Shown piece by piece: positions 1 through 8,429 of a DNA stretch of 64,000 nt. The stretch covers positions 1 through 64,000 of the forward strand of contig JANWIV010000002.1 of assembly GCA_025449735.1 (NCBI GenBank), in the 5' to 3' direction. Source of the DNA: Candidatus Microgenomates bacterium. Its GTDB lineage: Bacteria > Patescibacteriota > Microgenomatia > UBA1406 > HO2-37-13b. A model generated the notes under the pieces. That model saw only the letters and a program-made list of their open reading frames with translations, ran no database searches and was not told the DNA's origin. Position numbers and translations under genes: made by a program. Within the stretch, counting starts at the first letter, position 1. Each line of letters begins with the position of its first letter.

Positions 1-119
1 ATGAAGCATGAAGCATGAAGCATGAAGCATGAAGCATGAAGCATGAAGCATGAAGCATGAAGCATGAAGCATGAAGCATGAAGCATGAAGCATGAAGCAT
101 GAAGCATGAAGCATGAAGG
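1..119. repeat. Heptanucleotide tandem array (ATGAAGC)n
   Basis: Sixteen exact copies of the 7-base unit ATGAAGC run from the first base of the window to 112, followed by one variant unit ATGAAGG. The array may continue upstream of the window. All frames soon reach a TGA stop, so it is not coding. It ends 15 bases before the start of the first gene. A related unit, ATGAAAC, occurs four times inside the gene at 4780-6681. Confidence 0.97.
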
Positions 120-122
120 ATA

Positions 123-134
123 TAGGATAAATCT
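123..134 (+). promoter_or_regulatory. Candidate leaderless -10 element
   Basis: TAGGAT (123-128) fits TANNNT and ends 6 bases before the ATG at 135, the spacing seen at many starts in this window. No clear -35 is present; the heptamer array lies just upstream. Confidence 0.45.
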
Positions 135-1580
135 ATGAAAAAAATAATTAAAAAACATTGGCTATTTACTATCTTTATCAGTGTTTTTTTTCTCGCACTG
201 GCATTTAAAATAACTACCAGTCCGACTCCTTTTTATGATTGGGATGAATCGCTTTATATCCAAACTGGGATGGAGATGTATTCTAATAATTACTTTTTGT
301 TTCCTGTCTGGCAGGGTGAGATTTGGATGGATAAGCCCCCACTGATTCCGCTTACCTACGCGACAGTGGCCAAACTTTTTTTCTTCATCTCTCCTGAGAT
401 ATCAACCCGACTTTTCACCCTTGCAATCTCAACAGTAGCTTTGACATTCTTGTATATGCTTTATCAGAAATTATTAAAAGACAACTTTCTTACAATTTTG
501 ACCCTTCTGATAACAGTAACGACGCCAATATTTTTACAACGGACTCAGGTGGTGAATTTGGATCTTTTCTTGCTTCTAGGTTGGCTTGGATATTTATTAT
601 TTTTCAAAAATAAATTCGCCAGTTTTTTCTTTCTTTTTATTGCGGTGATGAGCAAATCGTTAATTGGTTTTTATCCCGCATTTATGATGGCCGGATTTTA
701 CGTTTTTCAATTTATAAGACATAAGATAAAAAAAGAAGAATTAAAATCGGCATTAATTCAGATTGCAATACAAGTCTCAATTCTGTCTTTATGGTTTGTG
801 GCGATGTTTGCTCTTTATGGCAGTGAATTTTTTACGACTCATATTGTTGAGAGTCATTTGCGTCGTGTCACTTCATCTATTGAGTTTCATTTTGGAGAGA
901 GGCTTTATTACATTAACCTAGCTCGTGAGCAATTGGGAATATTTTTTTGGTTGAGCCTTGTCGGACTTGTTGCTGCAATACATAAATATTTCAATCGAGA
1001 AAAAGAGCTATTCAAAAGTTTTTATCTTTTGCCTTGGTTTTTGTTTCTTAATTTGACGAAAACGAAAATTTTCTGGTATTTTTTTGCCGCGGTGCCACAG
1101 TTTGGTTTTTTAGCTATACTGCCGTTAACATATTTAAAAAAGGGCAAGAAACTTTATCACCTAGCGCTGATTTTAATTACTACGATTTTAATTTATCAAT
1201 CTTTTATTAAGCAAAAAGTATTTGCCACAGTATATTCAAAACAAGAACCATATTTGGAATTATCTCTTTATGCAAAGGAACGCTGTCGCTCTCTATATGT
1301 CTTGCAAGATGCGCAAACCAGAAGCAGTTTTGCGGAACTTGAAGATTTGGGACTTTTGATTTCAACGACAAAATGGTGGGGTAGTCACCCATCGATGGTT
1401 TATTATTTTGGTCGCACAATATACTTTTTATATAGCGAAATAGAGCTTGAAAATGAGAATAAAAATATTGCGATTGGTGATTGTTTGGCAATCAATAATG
1501 AAGATAAAGCTCTTATCACTGATGACTCATTTACACCATTGAAAACTTTTGGGAGCGATATCCTATTTAGTAAGCAATAA
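135..1580 (+). CDS. GT39-like membrane glycosyltransferase
   Basis: Polytopic protein of 481 residues resembling the ArnT/PMT (GT39, GT-C fold) group, which transfers sugars from polyprenyl-phosphate donors at the outer face of the membrane. An N-terminal membrane segment (about 10-28) is followed by an acidic DWDE motif at 35-38, the usual place of the catalytic acidic residues in the first extracytoplasmic loop. A KPPL stretch (about 68-71) and many further hydrophobic segments follow. The acceptor cannot be told from sequence. It converges on the GT2 gene at 1586-2515, a likely supplier of a polyprenyl-phosphate sugar, and opens a long glycan region. Confidence 0.8.
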   Translation: MKKIIKKHWLFTIFISVFFLALAFKITTSPTPFYDWDESLYIQTGMEMYSNNYFLFPVWQGEIWMDKPPLIPLTYATVAKLFFFISPEISTRLFTLAISTVALTFLYMLYQKLLKDNFLTILTLLITVTTPIFLQRTQVVNLDLFLLLGWLGYLLFFKNKFASFFFLFIAVMSKSLIGFYPAFMMAGFYVFQFIRHKIKKEELKSALIQIAIQVSILSLWFVAMFALYGSEFFTTHIVESHLRRVTSSIEFHFGERLYYINLAREQLGIFFWLSLVGLVAAIHKYFNREKELFKSFYLLPWFLFLNLTKTKIFWYFFAAVPQFGFLAILPLTYLKKGKKLYHLALILITTILIYQSFIKQKVFATVYSKQEPYLELSLYAKERCRSLYVLQDAQTRSSFAELEDLGLLISTTKWWGSHPSMVYYFGRTIYFLYSEIELENENKNIAIGDCLAINNEDKALITDDSFTPLKTFGSDILFSKQ

Positions 1581-1585
1581 AATAA

Positions 1586-2515
1586 TTATTTAAAGCCGAT
1601 TTTAGACTCAATGATATATTGTGGTCGATGCTTTGACTCTTCATAGACTCGGCGCAAATATTCTCCTAAGATTCCAATTGAAAAAAGTTGCAAACCTCCG
1701 ACAAACATGACGAGTATTATGGTTGTGGCAAATCCAGGGACTCGGCTATAGGCGGTGGTAAAAAATTTTAGATAGACAGCACCAATAATTCCCAATAGAG
1801 AGATAAAAAGTGATAATAATCCTAAGTAAAACATCACCTGAAGTGGAGCAAATGAAAAAGAGAAAATGCCATCAAAAGCCAGTTTCATGAGGCGCGAGAA
1901 ATTATATTTGCTTACTCCGCCATGACGACTTTGTCTTTCATACTCAAGACCAATTTGCTTAAATCCAATCCAACTACGAAGCCCTCTTATAAAACGATTT
2001 CGCTCTGGCAAGCTATTTAGTGCGCTCACCGCGCGGGCACTAAGAACACAAAAGTCACCAGAATCTAGCGGAATATCGATGCTGGCGACTCGACGAAGAA
2101 GATGATAGAAAAAACTATAACAAGCTCTCAATAAAAAATTTTCTTTCCGAGATTTTCGAATCGCATAAACAACATCATAGCCTTCCTCAATTTTTTTAAA
2201 AAACCTCGGTAATATCTCAGGAGGATCTTGTAGATCAGCATCAAGGACGGCGACAATTTCGCTGCCAGCGTGTTCAAGGCCGGCAGTGACAGCTACTTGG
2301 TGACCGAAATTTCGTGACAAGTTTATTATTTTAACCCGGCAGTCTTTTTTACTGATGTTAAAAAGGAGTTGTGGAGTAGTATCAGTCGACCCATCATTAA
2401 TAAAGATAAGTTCGTATTCTTGCTTCAATTTGCTTAAAACCTGGCTACATCTTTTATAAAGAATGTCGATATTTTCTTCTTCATTGAAAACCGGTAAAAT
2501 AAGTGAATATTTCAT
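1586..2515 (-). CDS. GT2 polyprenyl-phosphate glycosyltransferase (DPM1/GtrB-like)
   Basis: 309 residues. The N-terminal GT-A domain starts with LILPVFNEEENI (5-16), has a DGSTD nucleotide-binding segment (41-45) and a DADLQD metal/donor motif (92-97). Two C-terminal membrane segments (about 225-250 and 262-285) are typical of the GtrB/ArnC/DPM1 group, which charges a polyprenyl phosphate with one sugar from a nucleotide sugar. The product would feed GT-C enzymes such as the neighbours at 135 and 2639. The sugar is unknown. ATG start at 2515; no Shine-Dalgarno is visible. Confidence 0.88.
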   Translation of the reverse strand: MKYSLILPVFNEEENIDILYKRCSQVLSKLKQEYELIFINDGSTDTTPQLLFNISKKDCRVKIINLSRNFGHQVAVTAGLEHAGSEIVAVLDADLQDPPEILPRFFKKIEEGYDVVYAIRKSRKENFLLRACYSFFYHLLRRVASIDIPLDSGDFCVLSARAVSALNSLPERNRFIRGLRSWIGFKQIGLEYERQSRHGGVSKYNFSRLMKLAFDGIFSFSFAPLQVMFYLGLLSLFISLLGIIGAVYLKFFTTAYSRVPGFATTIILVMFVGGLQLFSIGILGEYLRRVYEESKHRPQYIIESKIGFK

Positions 2516-2538
2516 CTGATATAATCAATTTATAGTTG

Positions 2539-2602
2539 GTCATCCCGGGCATGACCCGGGATCTAGAATTTTTGTATAGATCCCCGCGTGCGCGAGGATG
2601 AC
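2539..2602. repeat. Intergenic palindromic repeat element
   Basis: Begins GTCATCCCGGG and ends GAGGATGAC, so the outer GTCATCC-type ends are inverted. Inside is an arm pair CCCGGGcatgaCCCGGG. The same CATCC...GGATGAC style recurs at 38649-38845. It supplies a spurious upstream GTG start for the next gene. Confidence 0.85.
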
Positions 2603-2638
2603 AATGGAATCTATTATACCTTAACGATTTGTCAAATT

Positions 2639-4195
2639 ATGTTTGATATTGTTGCAATAATCTCATTTCTAAAGAAAAATATAAAAGGTAGAGATCTCCT
2701 TTTCATTTTCGGTTTAATTCTCCTCTATTTATTGAGTAGGCTTTACAATCTCGATCACTTTCCAATTTTTTCTGATGAAGGCATTTATATTAGGTGGGCA
2801 AAGGTCGCTTGGCAAGATGCCTCTTGGCGGTTCATCAGTCTTACCGATGGCAGGCAACCACTCCAAACTTGGGGGACAATTGCTTTTTTGAAATTATTTC
2901 CTGAGTCAGCGCTATATGCTGGCAGGATGTTTTCGGTCGCCACTGGTTTTGCGGCAATGTCTGGTATGTTTGCGCTACTTTGGTACTTATTCAATAAAAA
3001 AACCGCTTATATAGGCACATTGCTATATTTAGTTACGCCATCATTTTTGTTTTACGACAGGCTGGCCTTAGTTGATTCATCGGTGAATGCCGGAGTTATT
3101 TGGATAATTTTATTTTCGATTATTTTGGCTCGAACAATTCGACTGGACGTGGCGATTATGCTGGGAGGGATATTTGGTTTTTCACTTCTTTCGAAATCAT
3201 CAATGAAACTTTATCTCGGCCTTTCATATCTGTCAGTACTTTTTTTGGTTATCAAAGAAGATCATAAATTTGTCGATTGGTTCAGGTTGTCATTTATTCG
3301 TGATAAAAAGCTTCCTTTTATAAAGATAATGAATTTTAGTGTTTTGTTTGGTGTTGGCGCTTTTATTAGTTACTTAATCTATAATGTCCAACGCTTGTCA
3401 CCATTTTTCCATTATGTCGCCGAAAAAAACAAGACCTTTGTTTTAACTGGATCGGAACTTTTGAATGATCCATTTTCCCTTCTTATAGCCAATATTCCCA
3501 AGATACCCTATTATTTGTTTTCTGAAATGGGCTATGTTATTCCCATCCTTGGAGTGATAGGGCTGATATTGCTATATCGAAAAAACAAGCCTTTAAGTCT
3601 TTATTTAAGTTTATTTTTTATACTGGCATACTTACTAATTGGTAGTGTCGCCAAGGTGCTTTTCCCTCGATATCTATTGCCACTGGGCTCGGTTTTGTTT
3701 ATCCCGGCCGTCTACCTATTAACCTCTATCGAGCGCAAAAAACAGCTTTTGCTAACAATTCTAATTGTCATCTCAATTATTTATCTTGATTTTACAATTC
3801 TTTTCAATTACAAAAATATTCCGTTTCCGGCGGTTGACCGGGGTCAATATATTGAAGGGGTGACTGCCGTCTGGGGAGCTGACGAATTGGTTGAATTTGC
3901 GAGACAAAAATCAGTGGAAAAGCCAGTTATTTTGCTTGCTGAGGGCAACTTCGGTCTAATCGGCGATGTCTTGGAGACATTTAAGAAACCCGGAGACAAA
4001 ATCGAAGTTCGTGGATATTGGCCGCTAGAATTACCACAGCTTATGGAAAATAAGTCTGCACTCGATGACCACTTCGTTTATGCGGTTTTTTCTCATCGCA
4101 CTGAGTTTCCGACCGATTGGCCACTAAAATTAGTTAAGAAATATGAAAAACCAGTTGGTGAAAATGCGGTCTATCTCTTCGAATTGACAAGATAA
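2639..4195 (+). CDS. GT39-like membrane glycosyltransferase
   Basis: 518 residues from the ATG at 2639. An upstream in-frame GTG at 2588 is rejected because the extra residues are translated repeat element. Very hydrophobic, with a loop motif SDEG (about 45-48) after the first membrane segment, as in GT39/PMT-type enzymes that use lipid-linked sugars. Large soluble loops are few; the C-terminal 120 residues look extracytoplasmic. Sequence is clearly different from the gene at 135, so substrate or acceptor probably differs. It lies head to head with the GT2 gene at 1586-2515. Confidence 0.78.
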   Translation: MFDIVAIISFLKKNIKGRDLLFIFGLILLYLLSRLYNLDHFPIFSDEGIYIRWAKVAWQDASWRFISLTDGRQPLQTWGTIAFLKLFPESALYAGRMFSVATGFAAMSGMFALLWYLFNKKTAYIGTLLYLVTPSFLFYDRLALVDSSVNAGVIWIILFSIILARTIRLDVAIMLGGIFGFSLLSKSSMKLYLGLSYLSVLFLVIKEDHKFVDWFRLSFIRDKKLPFIKIMNFSVLFGVGAFISYLIYNVQRLSPFFHYVAEKNKTFVLTGSELLNDPFSLLIANIPKIPYYLFSEMGYVIPILGVIGLILLYRKNKPLSLYLSLFFILAYLLIGSVAKVLFPRYLLPLGSVLFIPAVYLLTSIERKKQLLLTILIVISIIYLDFTILFNYKNIPFPAVDRGQYIEGVTAVWGADELVEFARQKSVEKPVILLAEGNFGLIGDVLETFKKPGDKIEVRGYWPLELPQLMENKSALDDHFVYAVFSHRTEFPTDWPLKLVKKYEKPVGENAVYLFELTR

Positions 4196-4205
4196 ATTAA
4201 AGCGC

Positions 4206-4217
4206 TATAATGGCTTT
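4206..4217 (+). promoter_or_regulatory. Leaderless promoter
   Basis: TATAAT (4206-4211) followed by six bases and ATG. TTGACA about 16 bases upstream lies in the last codons of the preceding gene and could be the -35. Confidence 0.75.
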
Positions 4218-4754
4218 ATGGCAAATGAAGAGTTTAAGTCTTCTTGGCAATTACAGGAAATATCTAAATTATTTTATGAGCCCAATGCACTCTTCATAAT
4301 TGAAAAGGCGGAAACCTCGGGTAGATCTCTTAAGTATTTTGGATTTTATCGTCAAGGGTTTGGTGAGATTTCTGAAGCTGAAGTGATTATGCCCTTTGCA
4401 TTAACATTGAGTGACGAGGAAGTGGAACTACTGAATCGAGACCATATTTTGAAAGGTGTGGTGCATGAAACAACGCGCGATGCTCAAATTGAAGGAATAT
4501 TGACAGAAAATTCTATACAGTTTGAAAAAAATTACATACCAGAAACCAACATATTTGGAAGAACTAGAATCTACGTGCCGATTTTTTATTCAGGACAAAG
4601 TGCTGACGGTAAAGAATTTCAAGGAACTTGGTCTTTTGAACATTTAGATGGAGTCGAGATGAGTAGTGAAGGTGTTTTTTTTATGACACATGTGCAGGAT
4701 ATTGAAGCATTAAAACAAACTTTTCGGCAAGCGTTGAGTTCAGACGAGAATTAA
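4218..4754 (+). CDS. Hypothetical soluble protein
   Basis: 178 residues, no membrane segments, acidic overall. No family recognised. Mixed alpha/beta composition with aromatic residues spread through it; no cysteine or obvious catalytic motif. The start is fixed by its own leaderless promoter (TATAAT six bases before ATG), so it is transcribed separately from the upstream transferase. The gene ends 25 bases before the convergent gene at 4780-6681. Confidence 0.75.
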   Translation: MANEEFKSSWQLQEISKLFYEPNALFIIEKAETSGRSLKYFGFYRQGFGEISEAEVIMPFALTLSDEEVELLNRDHILKGVVHETTRDAQIEGILTENSIQFEKNYIPETNIFGRTRIYVPIFYSGQSADGKEFQGTWSFEHLDGVEMSSEGVFFMTHVQDIEALKQTFRQALSSDEN

Positions 4755-4779
4755 TCCTCATTGATTATAATCAATTCCA

Positions 4780-6681
4780 CTAGTTCTTATTTTTTGAACT
4801 CACTAGGTAAAACAGAGTTATTACCACTGTCAAAATAGATAAAACATTGGCGTATTTTCGGACTCGGGTATCTTCAAATCTAAATTCGAGCCTGTAAATC
4901 CCTTTTGGAATATTGACCGTGATTAATCTGTAGGGATTATTGTCAGAAATTATAATGTCATTGCGAGGTGTCGGCGACGTGGCAATCTTTGAGATTGTCT
5001 CAGAATCGTCCGCAACAATAGGACTAAGATAGGCATGCCAACCTGGGAAATTAAATGTATGCAATTGAAAAGTAATAGGTTCGATTGTTTTCACGTAAAA
5101 GATTTTATTGCTGTAATTAGCAAGCTCAATTTTGACATCGGCAGCGCCTGAAGCAACCTTAAAGAGATCTTTGGTTATTTCTTCCTGGTTTATATCGATT
5201 ATTGTCGTCCCAAGTTCGCTTTTTTTTGTAATCACGCCACTGGGGGCAAATTCAAAACTGCTTCGACTGATTCTCCAAGCGATTTCATCATAGGTGGTGC
5301 GTTCGGCGTCGGACGTTTGGATAAACCGCTGGGGTGCAAAATATTTTGATTGAATTGACAATATAAGCAATATTGTTAGTATAGGAATTAGCCACTTTGT
5401 CATTCCCGATTTAATCGGGAATCTATTTAATAAGGATAGATTTCGTATCGAGTACGGAATGACATCGGTTTGAAGTAACTTTGTACCTTGTTCTATGGCA
5501 AACCCTCCGATAAGGGCAACAAAAATTGCCGTAAATGATAAGAACCGCCAAGGAAATTGAAGATATTGCAATGGTTTGATATTATTCCAGATGAACTGAG
5601 AGTAAACAGTGGTCATGAAAAGGGAGAAGAGCATAAGAATGAAACATGAAACATGAAACATGAAACCGGGAGGAAACTTCCTTTTTCTTCTAAAGTAGTT
5701 CGTACAATTTATTAAAATTAGTAAAAATCCGACTGCAATTATTCCGATATAGATTTTGCCTAGTTGAAATGACATGCCATCAGCCCCTCCAGCAACTGAG
5801 CCCCCGAATCCCCATTGTGACCACCAGAATTGAAAAGGTAGTACATAGTGCAGTTTATATGAAGCCAGCTCAGTAAGCAATATGCTATCTGTCAAGGTAT
5901 ATTTTCGTTCAAGCATTGAAGGCAACCAATAGAAAGCAGAAAGCCCCAACGAGATAATGCTACCCAAGATTGAAAATACAGTAAATCTTACCCAGGATAT
6001 CGATGAGATTCTTACGTCGCTCTGCTCCTCAGAATGACAAAAAAGGTTAAAAAAAATAAAATAAATACTTAGAAATAATATTGCCGGCACCGCGATAAAT
6101 GGATGAGCTAAAATTAAAAGAGCAAACCAAAAAGCAAAAATGAAGCTTTGTCTCAATTCGGGTTTTTTATGCAAGTTATAAAAGGAGAGAAATACCATTG
6201 GAAGCAAACTCATGGCAAAAAATTCTGCAAAAGCACCTCGAACATAGATGGTGGCGGCTCGGTAGCCAAAATAGGTAAATAATGCTGTCGCAACAAATGA
6301 CGAGCCTTGAGTCATAAATTTGCTTGCCAGTTTGTACATCCCAATAGCACCGACAATAATGCCGACTATCACCATTAGCTTTATCGCGACGATATATGAG
6401 GCGCCAAGAATTACAAAAAAATCAGCAAGGTAATAAATCAACGGTGGATAGAAGTTAAACAGAGGATAGCCAAAGCCAAATCCAAGAGTGTCGACCCACC
6501 GTGGGTAAAGATTTCCTTGAGTAATTGCGCTGTGGAGCAAATGGAGTCGGGCGATATGTTGATCATCATGCATCGGAAAATAGCTATTATTAATCAAGTT
6601 TATAAAAGCAGGGATTGTTATAATGAACAAGAGCAGATAGAAAATTATTTTTTTTGAAGGTTTGATAAAAAAAGACCTCAT
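4780..6681 (-). CDS. PTPS-related-type polytopic membrane protein (glycosyltransferase-like)
   Basis: 633 residues from ATG 6681; a longer reading from 6753 adds a non-coding-looking tail. The N-terminal part (MHDDQHIARL, then YPRW and NFYPPLIYYLAD) resembles membrane proteins labelled 6-pyruvoyl-tetrahydropterin synthase-related, which are probably GT-C-like transferases acting on surface glycans. About 12 membrane segments and a C-terminal extracytoplasmic beta-rich domain ending in another membrane segment. Odd: it contains four repeat-derived stretches in frame (4957-5000, 5399-5464, 5639-5666, 6003-6039). A TATACA-like -10 lies about 9 bases upstream of 6681. Confidence 0.75.
   Translation of the reverse strand: MRSFFIKPSKKIIFYLLLFIITIPAFINLINNSYFPMHDDQHIARLHLLHSAITQGNLYPRWVDTLGFGFGYPLFNFYPPLIYYLADFFVILGASYIVAIKLMVIVGIIVGAIGMYKLASKFMTQGSSFVATALFTYFGYRAATIYVRGAFAEFFAMSLLPMVFLSFYNLHKKPELRQSFIFAFWFALLILAHPFIAVPAILFLSIYFIFFNLFCHSEEQSDVRISSISWVRFTVFSILGSIISLGLSAFYWLPSMLERKYTLTDSILLTELASYKLHYVLPFQFWWSQWGFGGSVAGGADGMSFQLGKIYIGIIAVGFLLILINCTNYFRRKRKFPPGFMFHVSCFILMLFSLFMTTVYSQFIWNNIKPLQYLQFPWRFLSFTAIFVALIGGFAIEQGTKLLQTDVIPYSIRNLSLLNRFPIKSGMTKWLIPILTILLILSIQSKYFAPQRFIQTSDAERTTYDEIAWRISRSSFEFAPSGVITKKSELGTTIIDINQEEITKDLFKVASGAADVKIELANYSNKIFYVKTIEPITFQLHTFNFPGWHAYLSPIVADDSETISKIATSPTPRNDIIISDNNPYRLITVNIPKGIYRLEFRFEDTRVRKYANVLSILTVVITLFYLVSSKNKN
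4957..5000. repeat. Palindromic repeat element inside a CDS
   Basis: GTCATTGCGAGG...GGCAATCTttGAGATTGtC. GTCATTGCGA and the GCAATCT/AGATTGC hairpin are the same parts seen at 10003-10074 and 20459-20487. It is read in frame in the minus-strand gene 4780-6681. Confidence 0.8.
5399..5464. repeat. Palindromic repeat element inside a CDS
   Basis: Starts GTCATTCCCG and ends CGGAATGAC. Contains perfect 10-base arms ATTCCCGATT / AATCGGGAAT (5402-5411, 5413-5422). 66 bases, a multiple of three, read in frame by the gene 4780-6681. Confidence 0.85.
5639..5666. repeat. Four copies of ATGAAAC inside a CDS
   Basis: Four tandem exact ATGAAAC heptamers, one base different from the unit of the array at 1-119. 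On the coding strand they encode a cysteine- and aromatic-containing stretch next to a membrane segment. Confidence 0.95.
6003..6039. repeat. Palindromic repeat element inside a CDS
   Basis: A shorter unit of the type GAGATTCTTACGTCGCTC...CCTCAGAATGAC, with outer arms that pair imperfectly. Translated in frame within a loop of the gene 4780-6681. Confidence 0.7.
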
Positions 6682-6739
6682 GTTTTTATTGTATAACAAG
6701 TAATCTATTTTTACAGTTTTTGAGATTTTATGAATTGGA

Positions 6740-6925
6740 TTAAAAATATACATTTATACTTTTACAATTTTTGGTGCCTGAGTAACGGGTCAAGAATCTG
6801 TAGATAATTTTTCTGCGAGGAACACCACGGCAACGGCCGTCTCCTGGCGAAAAATTCTCAACAGCTTCTAAGCTGCCTCCACAAGTCACAAAAATCGCAA
6901 AAGATAGAACAAGATAAATATTCAA
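6740..6925 (-). CDS. Possible small secreted protein (uncertain)
   Basis: 61 residues from a TTG start. The first about 20 residues could act as a signal peptide or membrane anchor; three cysteines and a basic C-terminal half follow. No family recognised. The only support is that the otherwise empty 275-base gap between two divergent genes is open in this frame; the start codon is weak and the -10 (TACTAT, three bases upstream) is poorly placed. May be non-coding. Confidence 0.3.
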   Translation of the reverse strand: MNIYLVLSFAIFVTCGGSLEAVENFSPGDGRCRGVPRRKIIYRFLTRYSGTKNCKSINVYF

Positions 6926-6956
6926 CTGATAGTATTTAATTAATTAGAAAATACAT

Positions 6957-8429
6957 ATGAATGAGGATATACAACAGGTAAAGAATCGTAGTTTTGCCAG
7001 TGTAGTGAGTCTGATTGGTCAAAGTTCTTATTCCGCTATCATTGGCTTTGCGGCATTTTTCATCCTTACCTTGAAATCAGGAGTCTATCTTTTGGGTGTA
7101 TATGGGACGGTTCTTGCGACCATGTCGGCATTTACTTATATCACTAACCTTGGTCTTGGGGCGGCGATAATGCAAAAAAAAGAAGTCAATCAAACGGATC
7201 TAAGCTCGGCTTTTTATCTGCAGTTTGTCTTGACAGTAATCGCGGTTATTCTCGGATTTATTTTGACGCCACAAGTGTTCCAGTTTTATCACGACCTGCC
7301 CGAGTCGGCAATTATGCTTTATTGGGCCCTGTTATTTTCTTTTTTCATTTTGTCGTTAAAGTCAATTCCGTCTGTACTATTGGAGCGAGAAATTCAAATT
7401 TATAAAGTGGTCTTTGTTCAAGCAGTAGAAAATACGGTATTTTATGGAGCAATAATTGTTCTTGTTTTCATGGGTTATGAACTGGGCAGTTTGATCTTTG
7501 CGGTGATTGCCAGATCTCTGGTGGGCTTAATTCTTATTTTCATATTGCGACCATGGCGGCCAAGGCTGCTTTTTTCACTCTCCGCATCCAAGAGTCTCCT
7601 TGCCTACGGCTTGCCTTTTCAGGGAAATTCATTTCTAGCTTTAATTAAAGATGATTTGTTGATTATTTATTTAGGCGGTGCAATTGGTCTGCAAAATTTA
7701 GGAATCGTTATGTTTGGTAAAAAATATGCGGAATTTTCAATTCGCATTATTATGGACAATCTAAATCGGGTGGCTTTTCCTTTATTTGCTCGTTTTCAGA
7801 ATGACAAAGAACTGCTTCAAAAATCGCTCGGTAAGGTTTTATTTTTCAATTCACTTTTAATATTCCCAGCAATTGTTGGCGGTATTTTTGTCTTTGACGC
7901 GGTTCTAAAAATCATGCCTGGGGGATATTATGAAAAATGGAATGGAGCACTTTTTTCATTCTATTTCTTTTCAATCTCTAGCCTGTTAATTTCACAGTCG
8001 ACGCCTTTCATCAATTTATTTAATGCGATTGGCAAGGTAATTCTCAGCCTTGGTTTTATGGTCTTGTGGACTACGCTTATTTGGCTTTTAGTACCATCAC
8101 TTATTGTTGTAATGGGCGCGAATGGTATATCAGTCGCCTTTATGCTTATGGCGACGTCGGTTATATTTGTTGTCATTCAGGCAAAAAAATATGTCGAATT
8201 CTCACTTTACGAGCACATTAGAATTAGTGTCGTTGCCAGCTTTTTGATGATTGCCATTCTTCTTCCAATGCGACTAATTTACACATACGTGTATCCAAAT
8301 TCTTATATTTTTATTTCAGTTTCTGTCCTGTCCGGCGCAGTAGTATATTGTCTCAGCGTCTATTTTCTTAAAGGGAGAGCATTTATCGATGAGTTGGTAT
8401 CTTTAATGAAGCCGCTTAAAATGAAATGA
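6957..8429 (+). CDS. Polysaccharide flippase (Wzx/RfbX-like, MOP superfamily)
   Basis: 490 residues with about 12-14 membrane segments and little soluble sequence. The N-terminus (RSFASVVSLIGQSSY followed by a first hydrophobic helix) and overall pattern match the oligosaccharide flippases that move lipid-linked repeat units across the membrane. Its last codons overlap the start of the next GT2 gene by four bases (ATGA), so the two are translationally coupled. It fits the surrounding glycan cluster. Confidence 0.88.
   Translation: MNEDIQQVKNRSFASVVSLIGQSSYSAIIGFAAFFILTLKSGVYLLGVYGTVLATMSAFTYITNLGLGAAIMQKKEVNQTDLSSAFYLQFVLTVIAVILGFILTPQVFQFYHDLPESAIMLYWALLFSFFILSLKSIPSVLLEREIQIYKVVFVQAVENTVFYGAIIVLVFMGYELGSLIFAVIARSLVGLILIFILRPWRPRLLFSLSASKSLLAYGLPFQGNSFLALIKDDLLIIYLGGAIGLQNLGIVMFGKKYAEFSIRIIMDNLNRVAFPLFARFQNDKELLQKSLGKVLFFNSLLIFPAIVGGIFVFDAVLKIMPGGYYEKWNGALFSFYFFSISSLLISQSTPFINLFNAIGKVILSLGFMVLWTTLIWLLVPSLIVVMGANGISVAFMLMATSVIFVVIQAKKYVEFSLYEHIRISVVASFLMIAILLPMRLIYTYVYPNSYIFISVSVLSGAVVYCLSVYFLKGRAFIDELVSLMKPLKMK

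Noticed and set aside
1-119. Array considered as CRISPR
   Set aside because: The 7-base units are contiguous without spacers, so it is a simple tandem repeat.
2588-2638. GTG start adding 17 residues to the membrane transferase
   Set aside because: The added codons translate the end of a palindromic repeat element; ATG 2639 fits the family start.
6682-6753. N-terminal extension of the gene at 4780-6681
   Set aside because: It would place a -10-like TATACA inside the coding region and adds an AT-rich stretch with no family support.
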